Below, one piece after another: positions 40,913 through 50,267 of a stretch of 51,155 nucleotides of DNA. The notes beneath the pieces were generated by a model, which saw only the letters and a program-made list of their open reading frames with translations, was not told where the DNA came from and searched no databases. The stretch covers positions 69,287-120,441 of the forward strand of contig JAQVFW010000002.1 of assembly GCA_028697015.1 (NCBI GenBank), in the 5' to 3' direction. Made by a program: the position numbers and the translations under genes. The DNA comes from Candidatus Paceibacterota bacterium. Lineage in GTDB: Bacteria > Patescibacteriota > Minisyncoccia > Minisyncoccales > GWA2-38-27. The number at the start of each line of letters is the position of its first letter. The first letter of the stretch is position 1.

Positions 40913-43021
40913 ATGAATAAAATCAGAAATAATATAAAAATAATTTTGATTACGATATCTGTTTTTTTAATTTTTCTTTTTTCGGGAAACTTTGATCAAA
41001 TATTAAAAGAAGGTATCTTTTTTCCCAATTTTAAAATATTTTTCCCGGTCTATGGACAAGAAGAGTCAATATTCTCTTCTGATCTTTTTTTAAGCATTCC
41101 TTCAATAAACAACATTTCCTGTCTTATTGCCGATGAAGATAAAATTTGCCCTCCCTACAAGAATATAGATTTTAAAGTATATCAAGATTTGGTCAGTTCC
41201 AAGATAGATACAATATCTTATTATAAAAATATGGCCTTGAAGGAAGAAAAAGACCTTAGTCAAAGCATCAAAGCTATAGAAGCAAAAATCGCCTGGATTT
41301 TTGAAATAACGGAAAGAATTCAATCATATATAGAAGAACAAGAAGAGGGATTTGAAGAAACCCAGCCTGCTGTTCTTCTTGGAGAATTTCTGGAAGTTCT
41401 AAGAAAAGAAAGAGAATTCAAGGAAAAGGAAAAACAAACTAAAGTAAATATTCTCCCGCTTTTAGAATCACTGTCTTCCAGCACTTCATCTGCTCTTGAA
41501 CCGCTAAAAAACATACTAAATTTTTCAAAGCGGTGTTATACAGATTCAAGCTCTATATGCTATTCAAGCTGTGAATCTAATTGTGAAGAAGGAACTACTG
41601 AAAATTTCAATTGTTTCTATAGTGGCGACTGTACAGGAGGAAATCCCTGCCAATATGCCATTCCCGAAATGGAAAACCAAGTTCAATCATTAAATCCGAT
41701 TTGGAACGATATAGCCGGAGAAAGATGCCAGGAAACAGTTTATAACGTCCGCATTCATAAAGATATAAAAGAATATTTTAATGCCTATATTATAACAAGT
41801 CCGTCACTTTATTATGACATACGCCCTTATTCAAGATATATTTCTTTTCCTATAAATGAAGACGTTTGCGGAAAACTCCGCTTATTATGTGAAAAATATC
41901 CCGATGCAGGATTTTGCCAAATTTATCCCTTCGAAGAAGAAAATTTTATCAATTTTTGTCTTCTCTATCCAAATGAATCATTTTGTAAAATAGGACTCCC
42001 TCCTTATTTTCCTTATAATGTTCCAAGTAAGTTAAGAAGCGCATGTATAGAAACTATAAACAGCTGGTTTATATGCAACCCTTATCCAGTTGATGCTGTA
42101 AATTTCTTCGATGTTGATGATTCAGATCTATGGCAAGGAGTACATCCAACTTCAGGGCCTTATGGCGGATTATGCGGAAAATATTTGTCTGCAAAATTTT
42201 GTTCTTATCCAGATGATTTTCAAACTCGCTGCGGAATATCCCCTCTTTATGAATATTCTAATGTTTGTAAATATCCATTTAGAGAATTTGAAAAGTGCGG
42301 ATTTGAATATTTTTATTATTCCGAGAAATGCTCTATTCCCGACAATCCTAGAAGCATAATGGCAAATGCAGTAAAGAAAAAAGACCCTTGCCTTGTTTGC
42401 AATCAATATTCATATAATTATTTAAATAATTTAAGATTAAATACAATATATGGTGGCAGTTCCCTATGGCTTGGAGGAATTTTTGGAGAAGAATGCGAAG
42501 CAGTCCGATTTTTGTGCGAAACTCTTTCAGACCCAAATGGAAATTTTCAAGAAGACACTACAAATAGAGATTTCTATAATCAGTATATTGCAGATCTTTG
42601 CGTCCAATATCCATTTAATGGATTTACCAAATCACAATGCCGAAATGTATATTCTCTCATTCATAATAGAATTAAAAATCCCTTTCAAGGGTTTCAGACT
42701 TTTTATAGCGAACAGGCAGGATTCCGGCTTCTCTATGAATCTTTTTGCTGGCTTTCTTATTATGATAAAAAATGTCATGAAAGAGAAATAGAAGAAATAG
42801 TAGAAGAATTGGAAGGAGGAGGAAAAACGGGAGAGATATTAAAAGAAGTAAAAAAACTTGGTTTCAATTGTAAATTTGAAGAATTAAAACATCTTTATTA
42901 CACTAAAACCGAAGAGTTTTGCACAAAATGCGAAGAACTTTCAAATGAATTTGAAATTTGCAAAAAAACAGATGACTATGTCTATCTAAGGACAAAATGC
43001 GAAAGTATTTGCCAAAATTAG
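40913..43021 (+). CDS. Large cysteine-rich exported protein
   Basis: About 702 residues from the ATG at 40913, five bases after the previous stop. A signal anchor (KIILITISVFLIFLF) is followed by a coiled coil (KEEKDLSQSIKAIEAKIAWIFEITERIQSYIEEQ). A long region then carries dozens of Cys, often in pairs spaced through aromatic repeats such as LRLLCEKYPDAGFCQIYPF and FINFCLLYPNESFC. A second coiled coil and CTKCEELSNEFEICKK lie near the end. Cys content implies an oxidised extracellular fold. It appears to be the functional equivalent of the C-terminal portion of the split protein upstream. No known family was recognised. Confidence 0.75.
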   Translation: MNKIRNNIKIILITISVFLIFLFSGNFDQILKEGIFFPNFKIFFPVYGQEESIFSSDLFLSIPSINNISCLIADEDKICPPYKNIDFKVYQDLVSSKIDTISYYKNMALKEEKDLSQSIKAIEAKIAWIFEITERIQSYIEEQEEGFEETQPAVLLGEFLEVLRKEREFKEKEKQTKVNILPLLESLSSSTSSALEPLKNILNFSKRCYTDSSSICYSSCESNCEEGTTENFNCFYSGDCTGGNPCQYAIPEMENQVQSLNPIWNDIAGERCQETVYNVRIHKDIKEYFNAYIITSPSLYYDIRPYSRYISFPINEDVCGKLRLLCEKYPDAGFCQIYPFEEENFINFCLLYPNESFCKIGLPPYFPYNVPSKLRSACIETINSWFICNPYPVDAVNFFDVDDSDLWQGVHPTSGPYGGLCGKYLSAKFCSYPDDFQTRCGISPLYEYSNVCKYPFREFEKCGFEYFYYSEKCSIPDNPRSIMANAVKKKDPCLVCNQYSYNYLNNLRLNTIYGGSSLWLGGIFGEECEAVRFLCETLSDPNGNFQEDTTNRDFYNQYIADLCVQYPFNGFTKSQCRNVYSLIHNRIKNPFQGFQTFYSEQAGFRLLYESFCWLSYYDKKCHEREIEEIVEELEGGGKTGEILKEVKKLGFNCKFEELKHLYYTKTEEFCTKCEELSNEFEICKKTDDYVYLRTKCESICQN

Positions 43022-43022
43022 A

Positions 43023-43922
43023 TTATTTTTTCCCTTCAATCAAATCACTAAGATTAAAATATTCTTCCTGTAATTCAATCTCAACCAATTCGTCAATTTT
43101 ATAGTTATTAATTTCTAAACTAAATAATATGTCCTGCCCAAATACCTTTTTGTCTATTTCTTTATTTGCCCTTACTAAATAAAGAAAGTAATCTTCTTTA
43201 TTAATGAAGAATTCAAGCTCGATTTCCCCTGCCAAACGCAAAGATATTTCTTTTATGCTTTCAATCATCTGTATAATTGTCTCTTTTTCCGACAGAAACT
43301 CTTCATTTTCAAAATCAACTAATAAATCAAGCAATTTTACTATTGTCTTGTTATCATTAAAAGAAAGAGTGTAATGATATGCCTCTTTTTTTTCTTTTAT
43401 CTCTTCTTTAATAAAATAATATTCGCTTTGATATATCATCTCCCTGATTTTTTCCCTGTTTTGCAAGTTAGAATCTTTTTGAGGAACTTTAATCCAAATA
43501 TCAACAAATTCTTGGATATTAATACCAGAAGATAGCATCATAAGCTCCAACGAAGAAGAAAGATCTATTTTAGAAAAATTGAAATAAACAGAATCTTCAA
43601 GCTTCTTTATCTTTCCGGTTATAAGGAAAATGTCTTCAAAAGAAAGAATAAAATCGCTTTCTTCTTTTGTCTTGTCAAAAACCGTATCAAGAACAAAAAG
43701 TAGTTCTTCTTTCTCTTTTGTATTTGCACTTAGAGTTATTTTCGTTCTTCCTTTTTCAATCTCTTCCATTTTTAAAAGAGATTTTTCAAGTACTTTTTCA
43801 GGTGAAAAAAAAGAAATAACCTTTAAATCGGAAAAAATAAAAAAAGCGCCAAAAGAAAAAGCAAAAAGAAAAAAAAGACCCAAAGCGATATAAGCGGTTT
43901 TAATCTTGTTTTTTTTAATCAT
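43023..43922 (-). CDS. Signal-anchored beta-rich protein (LolA/LppX-like fold suspected)
   Basis: A 299-residue protein. Membrane anchor TAYIALGLFFLFAFSFGAFFIF (about 9-31) is followed by alternating charged beta strands (GRTKITLSANTKEKEELLFVLDTVF, SLRLAGEIELEFFINKEDYFLYLV). Helix-then-repeated-strand patterns of this kind occur in LolA/LppX-like lipid-binding proteins, but no signature residue confirms it. There is no lipobox Cys. It ends one base from the convergent Cys-rich gene and is the last gene of the Clp-like operon. Confidence 0.65.
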   Translation of the reverse strand: MIKKNKIKTAYIALGLFFLFAFSFGAFFIFSDLKVISFFSPEKVLEKSLLKMEEIEKGRTKITLSANTKEKEELLFVLDTVFDKTKEESDFILSFEDIFLITGKIKKLEDSVYFNFSKIDLSSSLELMMLSSGINIQEFVDIWIKVPQKDSNLQNREKIREMIYQSEYYFIKEEIKEKKEAYHYTLSFNDNKTIVKLLDLLVDFENEEFLSEKETIIQMIESIKEISLRLAGEIELEFFINKEDYFLYLVRANKEIDKKVFGQDILFSLEINNYKIDELVEIELQEEYFNLSDLIEGKK

Positions 43923-43929
43923 CCTTTAA

Positions 43930-46341
43930 TCAGCTTATTTTTAGTTGAAAGTCCTCCGGATTGATTTCAACTTTGTTTCCCTTTTGAAGAGAACCCAAAA
44001 GAACGGCTTCCGCCAGATTATTTTCTATCTTTTCTTGAATAACTCTTCTCATTTCTCTTGCTCCAAATTTTGGGTCATAGCTAAGTTCCACTATTTTCTC
44101 TTTCAACTCCTCTGTTACGAAAAGCTCAATCCCCTTCTTCTTAAGATTATCTTTAAGCGAAGAAAGAATAAGATTTGATATTTCTATTAAGTTTTCCTTA
44201 CTAAGCGGATGAAATACCACTGCTTTGTCAAAACGGTTAATAAACTCTGGCTTAAAAATACCTGTTTTAAAAACATAAGTAAGAAGCATTTCTTTCACCT
44301 TTTCCCATGGATTCTTATTTTCAATAGCATCCAAAATTATCTGATATCCGGCATTGCTTGTCGCAATGATTATCGTATTTTTAAAATCAACTTTTCTTTC
44401 AAATCCGTCCGTAATATTTCCTTCATCCAAGACCTGAAGAAAAAGGTTAAGAATATTTGGATGGGCTTTTTCAAGCTCATCCAGAAGAAGGAGTGAAAAA
44501 GGGCTTTCCTTTACGGGCGAAGTAAGCATTCCTGTTTCTTCTTTCCCCCCGATAAGACGAGATACGTCGCTTACGTTCTGAAACTCCGACATATCAAGAC
44601 GGATTATCCTTTTTTCAGAACCAAAGTAAATATCTGCCAGAGCTTTTGCCGTCTCTGTTTTTCCAACTCCAGTAGGCCCTAAAAAGAGAAAGCTTCCCAT
44701 AGGGCCCTTTCTTGTCTTTATCTCCGCCCTTGCCCTTCTAAGAGAAGTTGATATTTCCATCACCGCCTCTTTTTGGTTTATTATCCTTTCATGAATAAGA
44801 TTTTCAAGATTAAGAAGAATTTCTTTTTCTTTTTCCGCTACTTCTCCTACAGGAATATCCGTCTTTCTGCTTATAACGCTTGCAACATGACTTTTTAAAA
44901 CCATTTTACCCTTTCCTCCTTTTGAAACAAATAAAACAACCTCTTCTAAGATTTCTATCCCCTTCTCGGGAAAAAACAATGTCGGAAGATATTTATCGCT
45001 TAAGTCAACTATTTCCTTTAGGGCAAGATATGAAACAAAAACTTTATTTTTTCTTTCGTAATAAGGAACAAGCGTCTGAAGAATTTTAAGGGTCTGCTGT
45101 TTACCAACTTCTGAAATTTCTATTTTTTCAAAAAGATTAAGAAAAGATGCATTTTTTTCTATTCTTTCATGAAGCCCCGTATAATCTGTAATTCCTATAA
45201 ATTTAAAATCTGGCATATTTAAAAAAGGAGCAACAATTCCGGTAACATCAACTGTTCCAAGTTTATCCTCTCCTCCGACAAATTCATGAATATTATTAAC
45301 AACAAGAATAATATCCCCGGCAGAGGCGGCTTCTTTAAAAATTTTATCCAAAGTAAACTCAACCTGCTCTTTATTTTGAATTCTTGCAAGAAGGGATTCC
45401 ATATCAACTTCTATCACCCTTTTATAATTAATTTCTTCAAGCCCCTTTCCAAAAAGAGATCTTTGGGCAAGATTATAAACAACACTTTTTCTTCCCGATC
45501 CAGGATTTCCAACAATAAGGGCATTGCTTCTTTGGCTTCTCAAAAGAGCTCTTTCTAAAATATCCGCTTCTTCTTTATGGGAAATAAATTCCACATATCT
45601 TCTGATCTGTTCTGTAATATCAATTCCGTAAGTATCAAGTGTAAGAGAATATCCGGAAATCCATCTTTTCCCCAAGGCCCCTTTTGTCCAAAAAAGATCT
45701 TTTCTCTTTTCTTTAAGCAGGGAAAGCCAGAAAAAAACACTCTCAATATCTTCGCTGGAAATATCCATCAGAACAGCCATTTTATTAAGAGAACTGTTGT
45801 CTAAAAAAGATGCCAAAAGAACATCTTGTCCTTCAATTATTTCTCTTCCTTTTCTTTTTGCAATATCTTTTGAAAGTTCAAGCAAAGAAAAAAGTTCCTT
45901 CTCCTTTTCCTCACTCATTTCTCTTTTAAGAGTTTCCATTACTTTTTTAGGAGAAAGAAGAATCCGATAAAAAATAAAGCTAAGATCGCTGTATTCTTTT
46001 AAAATAAAATAAAGAAGGGCGCTTGGATTTTTCGGTTTTTTTCTTAAAAAAATCTTAACAAGGTCAAACTCTAGAAAATCTGCCAAGTTATCCGTTTCTT
46101 TTTTTAGAACCGTCGTTTTTAGTTTTTCCGTTCTAAAATGCCCTATATTTTCAAGAAAAAGAAAAATAAGGAAGAAGAGCGTGAAAAAACCCAAAAAGCG
46201 CTCGTTTTCAAGATAAAGAGCAAAAGCGCCAAAAACAGCACTGGCAAGAAGAAAAAAAGGAGAAAGAAAAACAACTGAGGCAATAATTTTATCCCACTTT
46301 ATCATTCTGCCGGCATAAGTTTTTTGGGGTTCAAAAATCAT
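43930..46341 (-). CDS. Membrane-tethered Clp-like double AAA+ ATPase
   Basis: About 803 residues. Two N-terminal membrane helices (about 20-42 and 48-66) are followed by a Clp N-domain-like helical region (about 100-200). NBD1 is degenerate: GNPGSGRKS at 288-296 with an extra residue before Lys, and VVNNIHEF instead of a Walker B DE pair. NBD2 is canonical: LGPTGVGKTET at 554-564, LLLLDELEKAH at 617-627, ATSNAG sensor 1, Arg finger in INRFD, GAREMRRVIQ sensor 2. There is no IGF/IGL-like ClpP loop, so it probably does not feed ClpP. The start at 46341 overlaps the upstream gene's TGA (ATGA), indicating coupling. A membrane-protein remodelling role is inferred. Confidence 0.88.
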   Translation of the reverse strand: MIFEPQKTYAGRMIKWDKIIASVVFLSPFFLLASAVFGAFALYLENERFLGFFTLFFLIFLFLENIGHFRTEKLKTTVLKKETDNLADFLEFDLVKIFLRKKPKNPSALLYFILKEYSDLSFIFYRILLSPKKVMETLKREMSEEKEKELFSLLELSKDIAKRKGREIIEGQDVLLASFLDNSSLNKMAVLMDISSEDIESVFFWLSLLKEKRKDLFWTKGALGKRWISGYSLTLDTYGIDITEQIRRYVEFISHKEEADILERALLRSQRSNALIVGNPGSGRKSVVYNLAQRSLFGKGLEEINYKRVIEVDMESLLARIQNKEQVEFTLDKIFKEAASAGDIILVVNNIHEFVGGEDKLGTVDVTGIVAPFLNMPDFKFIGITDYTGLHERIEKNASFLNLFEKIEISEVGKQQTLKILQTLVPYYERKNKVFVSYLALKEIVDLSDKYLPTLFFPEKGIEILEEVVLFVSKGGKGKMVLKSHVASVISRKTDIPVGEVAEKEKEILLNLENLIHERIINQKEAVMEISTSLRRARAEIKTRKGPMGSFLFLGPTGVGKTETAKALADIYFGSEKRIIRLDMSEFQNVSDVSRLIGGKEETGMLTSPVKESPFSLLLLDELEKAHPNILNLFLQVLDEGNITDGFERKVDFKNTIIIATSNAGYQIILDAIENKNPWEKVKEMLLTYVFKTGIFKPEFINRFDKAVVFHPLSKENLIEISNLILSSLKDNLKKKGIELFVTEELKEKIVELSYDPKFGAREMRRVIQEKIENNLAEAVLLGSLQKGNKVEINPEDFQLKIS

Positions 46342-46721
46342 AATGTTAAAAAATAAATGCTCCAATAAATTCCAATTAAAAATAAAAGAGGAGAAGCAAG
46401 CCAGAATATCAATATTAAAAATCCTATGGTAAAAATAAGGAGTTCAAAAAATATTCCTATAATAAGAAAAAAGGTCCTTATAACCGCTCCTGCAACTCTT
46501 GACATAGTATTAAAAACAAACGCTTCCGCAAAGCGTTGAAAATCAATCCCCCTTCCATACCCTTGCGATATTCTTTTCCAGGGAGAAAAGAAGGTCTTGA
46601 TTAAAATAGAAATTGAAAAATACTTAAAATAGGAAACAAGATAGATTTTATAAAGACGCAGTATTTCCAAAACCTTGTCTACATAATGCCATTCCAAGTA
46701 TTTTATAAATATAGTCACCAT
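46338..46721 (-). CDS. Membrane protein partner of the Clp-like ATPase
   Basis: A 127-residue protein. An N-terminal amphipathic part (KYLEWHYVDKVLEILRLYKIYL), then SPWKRISQGYGRGIDFQRFAEAFVFNTMSR, then two or three hydrophobic helices (AVIRTFFLIIGIFFELLIFTIGFLILIFWL). The SPWKR-x-x...RGIDF element with following NTMSR looks like a conserved family motif in CPR-type genomes, though no name can be given. It is first in the operon, overlapping the ATPase by four bases. Confidence 0.72.
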   Translation of the reverse strand: MVTIFIKYLEWHYVDKVLEILRLYKIYLVSYFKYFSISILIKTFFSPWKRISQGYGRGIDFQRFAEAFVFNTMSRVAGAVIRTFFLIIGIFFELLIFTIGFLILIFWLASPLLFLIGIYWSIYFLTL

Positions 46722-46767
46722 ATCTTTAATTGTTTATAGCTTTTTTGGAAATATTAATCAAACATTA

Positions 46768-47976
46768 TCATTCATATCTTAGGGCATCCACCGGTTCAAG
46801 TTTTGAAGCCCTATAAGCCGGCAAAGCTCCTGCAACACATCCTATTACAAAAGAAAAACCAAGACCAAGAAGAATTAGGCCAGGAGTAATAGAAACTTCA
46901 AAATCAAACACTGATTGGCTTCTGAAAGAAATTTCTATTATTTTTGCCAGCATAAAGCCAAGTACAAGTCCTCCCACTCCTCCAAGAAGACCGACAATAC
47001 CAGATTCAATTAAAAAAATCATAGTGATTACTTTGTTTTTTGCTCCAATCGCCTTCATTATCCCTATTTCTCTAGTCCTCTCATAAACAGCGGTATACAT
47101 TGTATTCATTATCCCTATTCCCCCTACAAGAAGAGCAATGCTTGCAAAAGAAAAAACTGCAACTTGAATTAAACTCATTATATTCCCAACCATATCAGAC
47201 GCTTTTTCACTTGTAATAACGGAAAAAGAAGTTTCTTCCCCTTTTCTTTTTTTTCTTGTTTCTTCAAGATTTAATTTAATATTTTCAGCAACATCATCAA
47301 CAGGATATTCCAAAGATGCTCTGACAATAGCAACTTGAGCCCCTTCTCTTTTTCCTGTTACAATTTTAAAATCATCACTGTCAAGATGAATCATGGAATC
47401 ATCATCTCTGTTTCCCAAAGACCTTAAAAATCCGGTAACCTCAAAAGGTTTACCCTTTATATTAATTCTATCCCCTATTTCCATTTCCGGAAAAATATCT
47501 CTATGGACAAAACTGCCGACAATAACCTCTCTTCTTCCGGGAATAGGCCATCTTCCATCTGTTAAATCCCATCCCATATCTTCCCTGTAAAGAGGAATAG
47601 CTTCGTTAAAAGGAGTCCCCGTTAAAAGAATAGTTTTACTTTCGTCTCTATGCCTTACGATTTCACCTCCCCAAAGATAAGGAATAACAACATCAACTCC
47701 CTGCGATCTTTTTATGGCATTCAAGTCATTATCCGTTAAATCCATCTCCCCTATAAAAGTTTTCATTATATCGCTTACATCTCCCGGAAAAACCATTATA
47801 AGTTCTGATCCCATCATCCTTAATTGCTTCATTATTGCCTCTTCTACTCCAGTACTCAAAGAAAGAAGAGAAACAACCAAAAAAATACCTATGACAATTC
47901 CAAGTATCGTCAGCCAGCTCCTTAGTTGGCGCGTCCTTAAATTTCTAATAGCGATTTTAAAATACTCTTTTATCAT
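46768..47976 (-). CDS. MacB-type ABC transporter permease (FtsX family)
   Basis: A 402-residue protein. N-terminal helix after AIRNLRTRQLRSWLTILGIVIGIFLVVSLLSLS, a large MacB-PCD periplasmic-type domain (about 50-270), then FtsX core helices: AVFSFASIALLVGGIGIMNTMYTAVYERTREIGIMKAIGAKN, VGLLGGVGGLVLGFMLA, and FVIGCVAGALPAYRASKLEPVDALRYE. It works with the ATPase and the MacA-like adaptor in mechanotransmission-type export. It overlaps the ATPase gene by four bases. Confidence 0.94.
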   Translation of the reverse strand: MIKEYFKIAIRNLRTRQLRSWLTILGIVIGIFLVVSLLSLSTGVEEAIMKQLRMMGSELIMVFPGDVSDIMKTFIGEMDLTDNDLNAIKRSQGVDVVIPYLWGGEIVRHRDESKTILLTGTPFNEAIPLYREDMGWDLTDGRWPIPGRREVIVGSFVHRDIFPEMEIGDRINIKGKPFEVTGFLRSLGNRDDDSMIHLDSDDFKIVTGKREGAQVAIVRASLEYPVDDVAENIKLNLEETRKKRKGEETSFSVITSEKASDMVGNIMSLIQVAVFSFASIALLVGGIGIMNTMYTAVYERTREIGIMKAIGAKNKVITMIFLIESGIVGLLGGVGGLVLGFMLAKIIEISFRSQSVFDFEVSITPGLILLGLGFSFVIGCVAGALPAYRASKLEPVDALRYE

Positions 47977-48662
47977 TTTTTATTTGATTCTTTTGTTATT
48001 TCCCCGTCTTTAATTCTGATAATATGTTCTCCATGGCGAGCTATTTCCGGATCGTGAGTAATAACTACAATTGTCTTTTTTTCTCTTTTATTCAAATGAT
48101 CTAGAATTTCCATTATTTTTTCTCCTGTCTTAGAATCAACGTTTCCTGTCGGCTCATCGGCTAAAATTAAGTCCGGATCATTAGCAAGGGCTCTTGCTAT
48201 CGCAACTCTCTGCATTTCTCCTCCTGACATTTCGTTTGGTTTGCGATGAAGTTTTTTTTCAAGCCCTAAAGAAGAAAGAAGCTCTTTTGCTCTTTCTGTT
48301 CTTTCTTTTTCTGAAAATCCGTTAAAAAGCATGGGCAAGGTTACATTTTCAAAAGCAGTAAGATTCATAAGTAGATTGAACTGCTGAAAAACAAATCCTA
48401 TTTTTTCCCCCCTTATTTCTGCAAGCTTGTCTTGAGAAAAATCGGAAATATTTTCTCCTTTTAAGAAAACATTGCCCCTTGAAGGAAGATCCAAGCAGCC
48501 GACAATATGTAAAAGGGTTGATTTACCCGAACCGCTTGATCCCACAATGGTAATAAATTCTCCTGATTTAATCTCCAAATTTGCATCCTTAAGAGCGACA
48601 AATTCTACTTTGCCCGGTTTATAAATCTTCCAAACGTTTTCCAATCTGATTAAAGAGTCCAT
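47973..48662 (-). CDS. MacB/LolD-type ABC transporter ATPase
   Basis: A 229-residue ATPase. Walker [21 protein letters not shown]-loop [10 protein letters not shown], signature [15 protein letters not shown], Walker [15 protein letters not shown]-loop [29 protein letters not shown] and [11 protein letters not shown] are typical of the MacB/LolD/FtsE group. It lies one base after the adaptor gene and overlaps the permease gene, so the three subunits are co-translated. Confidence 0.95.
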   Translation of the reverse strand: MDSLIRLENVWKIYKPGKVEFVALKDANLEIKSGEFITIVGSSGSGKSTLLHIVGCLDLPSRGNVFLKGENISDFSQDKLAEIRGEKIGFVFQQFNLLMNLTAFENVTLPMLFNGFSEKERTERAKELLSSLGLEKKLHRKPNEMSGGEMQRVAIARALANDPDLILADEPTGNVDSKTGEKIMEILDHLNKREKKTIVVITHDPEIARHGEHIIRIKDGEITKESNKK

Positions 48663-48663
48663 A

Positions 48664-50250
48664 TTATTTTACTAAAACCTTTTCCCCTTCCTTTAGGCCA
48701 GAAATTATTTCTATTATTCTTCCATCTCCCCTTGATCCAACCTCAACTTCCCTTTCTTCGGTTGATTTTTTCCCGCTTAAAACTTTTACAAAAACTTTTC
48801 CGTCCATTTTTTGAAGGGAAGCTTCCGGGATAATAAGGACGTTTTCTTTTTCAAGAGTATTTATTATTATATCGGAAGTCATTCCAGGCATTGCTTTTTC
48901 CGGAAGATTCTCAACATCAATCCATATTCTATAATAAACCACTCCGTCTATAATCCTGCTTGAAGGTTCAATTGAAACCACTCTTCCTTCAAATTTTAAA
49001 TTAGGAAAAGCAACAAGCTCCACGCTTGCAGTATCATAAAGGTCTATCCTTGATATTTCTCCTTCATATATGTTGGCTTCTACCTGAAAATTGTTTTCTC
49101 CCAAAAAAGAGAAAAGCGATTCTCCGGGCTGTATAATTTCTCCTTTTTTCTTTTTAACATCGGTAATTATTCCGTCGCTAAAAGCTCTTATTGAAGAATC
49201 CTCAATATATTTTTGAACCAGATTGACTTCCGATTCCATTTGCTTTACTCTTGACTCTAAAATCTTAATATCTTCGTCCCTTGCCCCTTTAAGCGCAAGA
49301 TTAAGCTGGCTTTCGGACTGTTTTAAGTTTCCTTCAGAGAGAACAAGAGCGGCATTTGCGCTATTGAAAGAATTTTTTGAAGAAAGGAGATTTGACAAAG
49401 AAAGAGAAACAGCACTTCTTGCAGTTGAAATATCAGTCCTATATTGGCTTAAAGTCGCTTCATATGACAAACTGTAAACCGAAAAAGAATTTATTGCAAA
49501 GGCAACTTTATCCAAAAAAGAAATTATTTCCTTTAAAGAATTTTCAACATTATCAACAAAAAGAAGCGGATTATCGCCCTTAGAAAAAACCCTTATTTTT
49601 TCAAGCTCATCTTCTACTTTTATTCTCCCGTTATTAATCTCGCTTTTTTGGTTTTGAGGAACAGGAAAAGAATAAACGGTACTTCCGTCTGTTATAGAAA
49701 CTTCAAACTGGGGGCTTTCACTTTTTGGATTTAAAAAAAATTTATCTATTTTCCCGGATATTGCATCATCGGACTTGGTATAAGAATCTTCCATTTGAGC
49801 AATTAAAGATTTTTCTGCGCTGCTAAAAGAAGAATTGGAGCTTTCAAGGGCGCTTCTTGCATTTGAAACAGCTACTTTATAAGTTTCAATTTCTTCATCG
49901 CTAAATCCCGCTCTTGCTTTTTCAAGCTCGGTCATTGAAATTTGAAAAGCTCTTTTTGCCTTTTCAAGCTGTATTTTTAAATCATCACTGTCAAGATTGC
50001 CAAGAACATCGCCCTTTTTGACTTTTTCTCCTGTTTTTACATAAATCTCCCCTATTCTTCCTGCTGTTTTAAAACCCAAATTAATTTCTTCTCCTTTATT
50101 AAGAACTCCGCTCTCGAAAATGTCTTTCACTATATCCCCTCTTTTCACTTCGAAAAAAATCTGCTCTTCTTTTTTGTCTTTTAAAAAATACCATACAAGA
50201 AAGAAAAGAATTATTACAATTGCGCCAATTATTATTTTTTTATTTTTCAT
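48664..50250 (-). CDS. MacA-like membrane fusion / adaptor protein
   Basis: A 528-residue protein. N-terminal anchor (KKIIIGAIVIILFFLVWYF), a biotinyl-lipoyl half motif (GRIGEIYVKTGEKVKKGDVLGNLDSDDLKIQLEKAKR), a long helical hairpin (about 110-340, unusually long and rich in Ser/Ala), the second lipoyl half (SIRAFSDGIITDVKKKKGEIIQPGESLF), a beta-barrel domain, and a membrane-proximal domain ending in ISGLKEGEKVLVK. In monoderm bacteria such adaptors work without TolC. It follows the DUF2238 gene by 17 bases and starts the exporter subunits. Confidence 0.92.
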   Translation of the reverse strand: MKNKKIIIGAIVIILFFLVWYFLKDKKEEQIFFEVKRGDIVKDIFESGVLNKGEEINLGFKTAGRIGEIYVKTGEKVKKGDVLGNLDSDDLKIQLEKAKRAFQISMTELEKARAGFSDEEIETYKVAVSNARSALESSNSSFSSAEKSLIAQMEDSYTKSDDAISGKIDKFFLNPKSESPQFEVSITDGSTVYSFPVPQNQKSEINNGRIKVEDELEKIRVFSKGDNPLLFVDNVENSLKEIISFLDKVAFAINSFSVYSLSYEATLSQYRTDISTARSAVSLSLSNLLSSKNSFNSANAALVLSEGNLKQSESQLNLALKGARDEDIKILESRVKQMESEVNLVQKYIEDSSIRAFSDGIITDVKKKKGEIIQPGESLFSFLGENNFQVEANIYEGEISRIDLYDTASVELVAFPNLKFEGRVVSIEPSSRIIDGVVYYRIWIDVENLPEKAMPGMTSDIIINTLEKENVLIIPEASLQKMDGKVFVKVLSGKKSTEEREVEVGSRGDGRIIEIISGLKEGEKVLVK

Positions 50251-50267
50251 AATTATTTTTTAAAATA

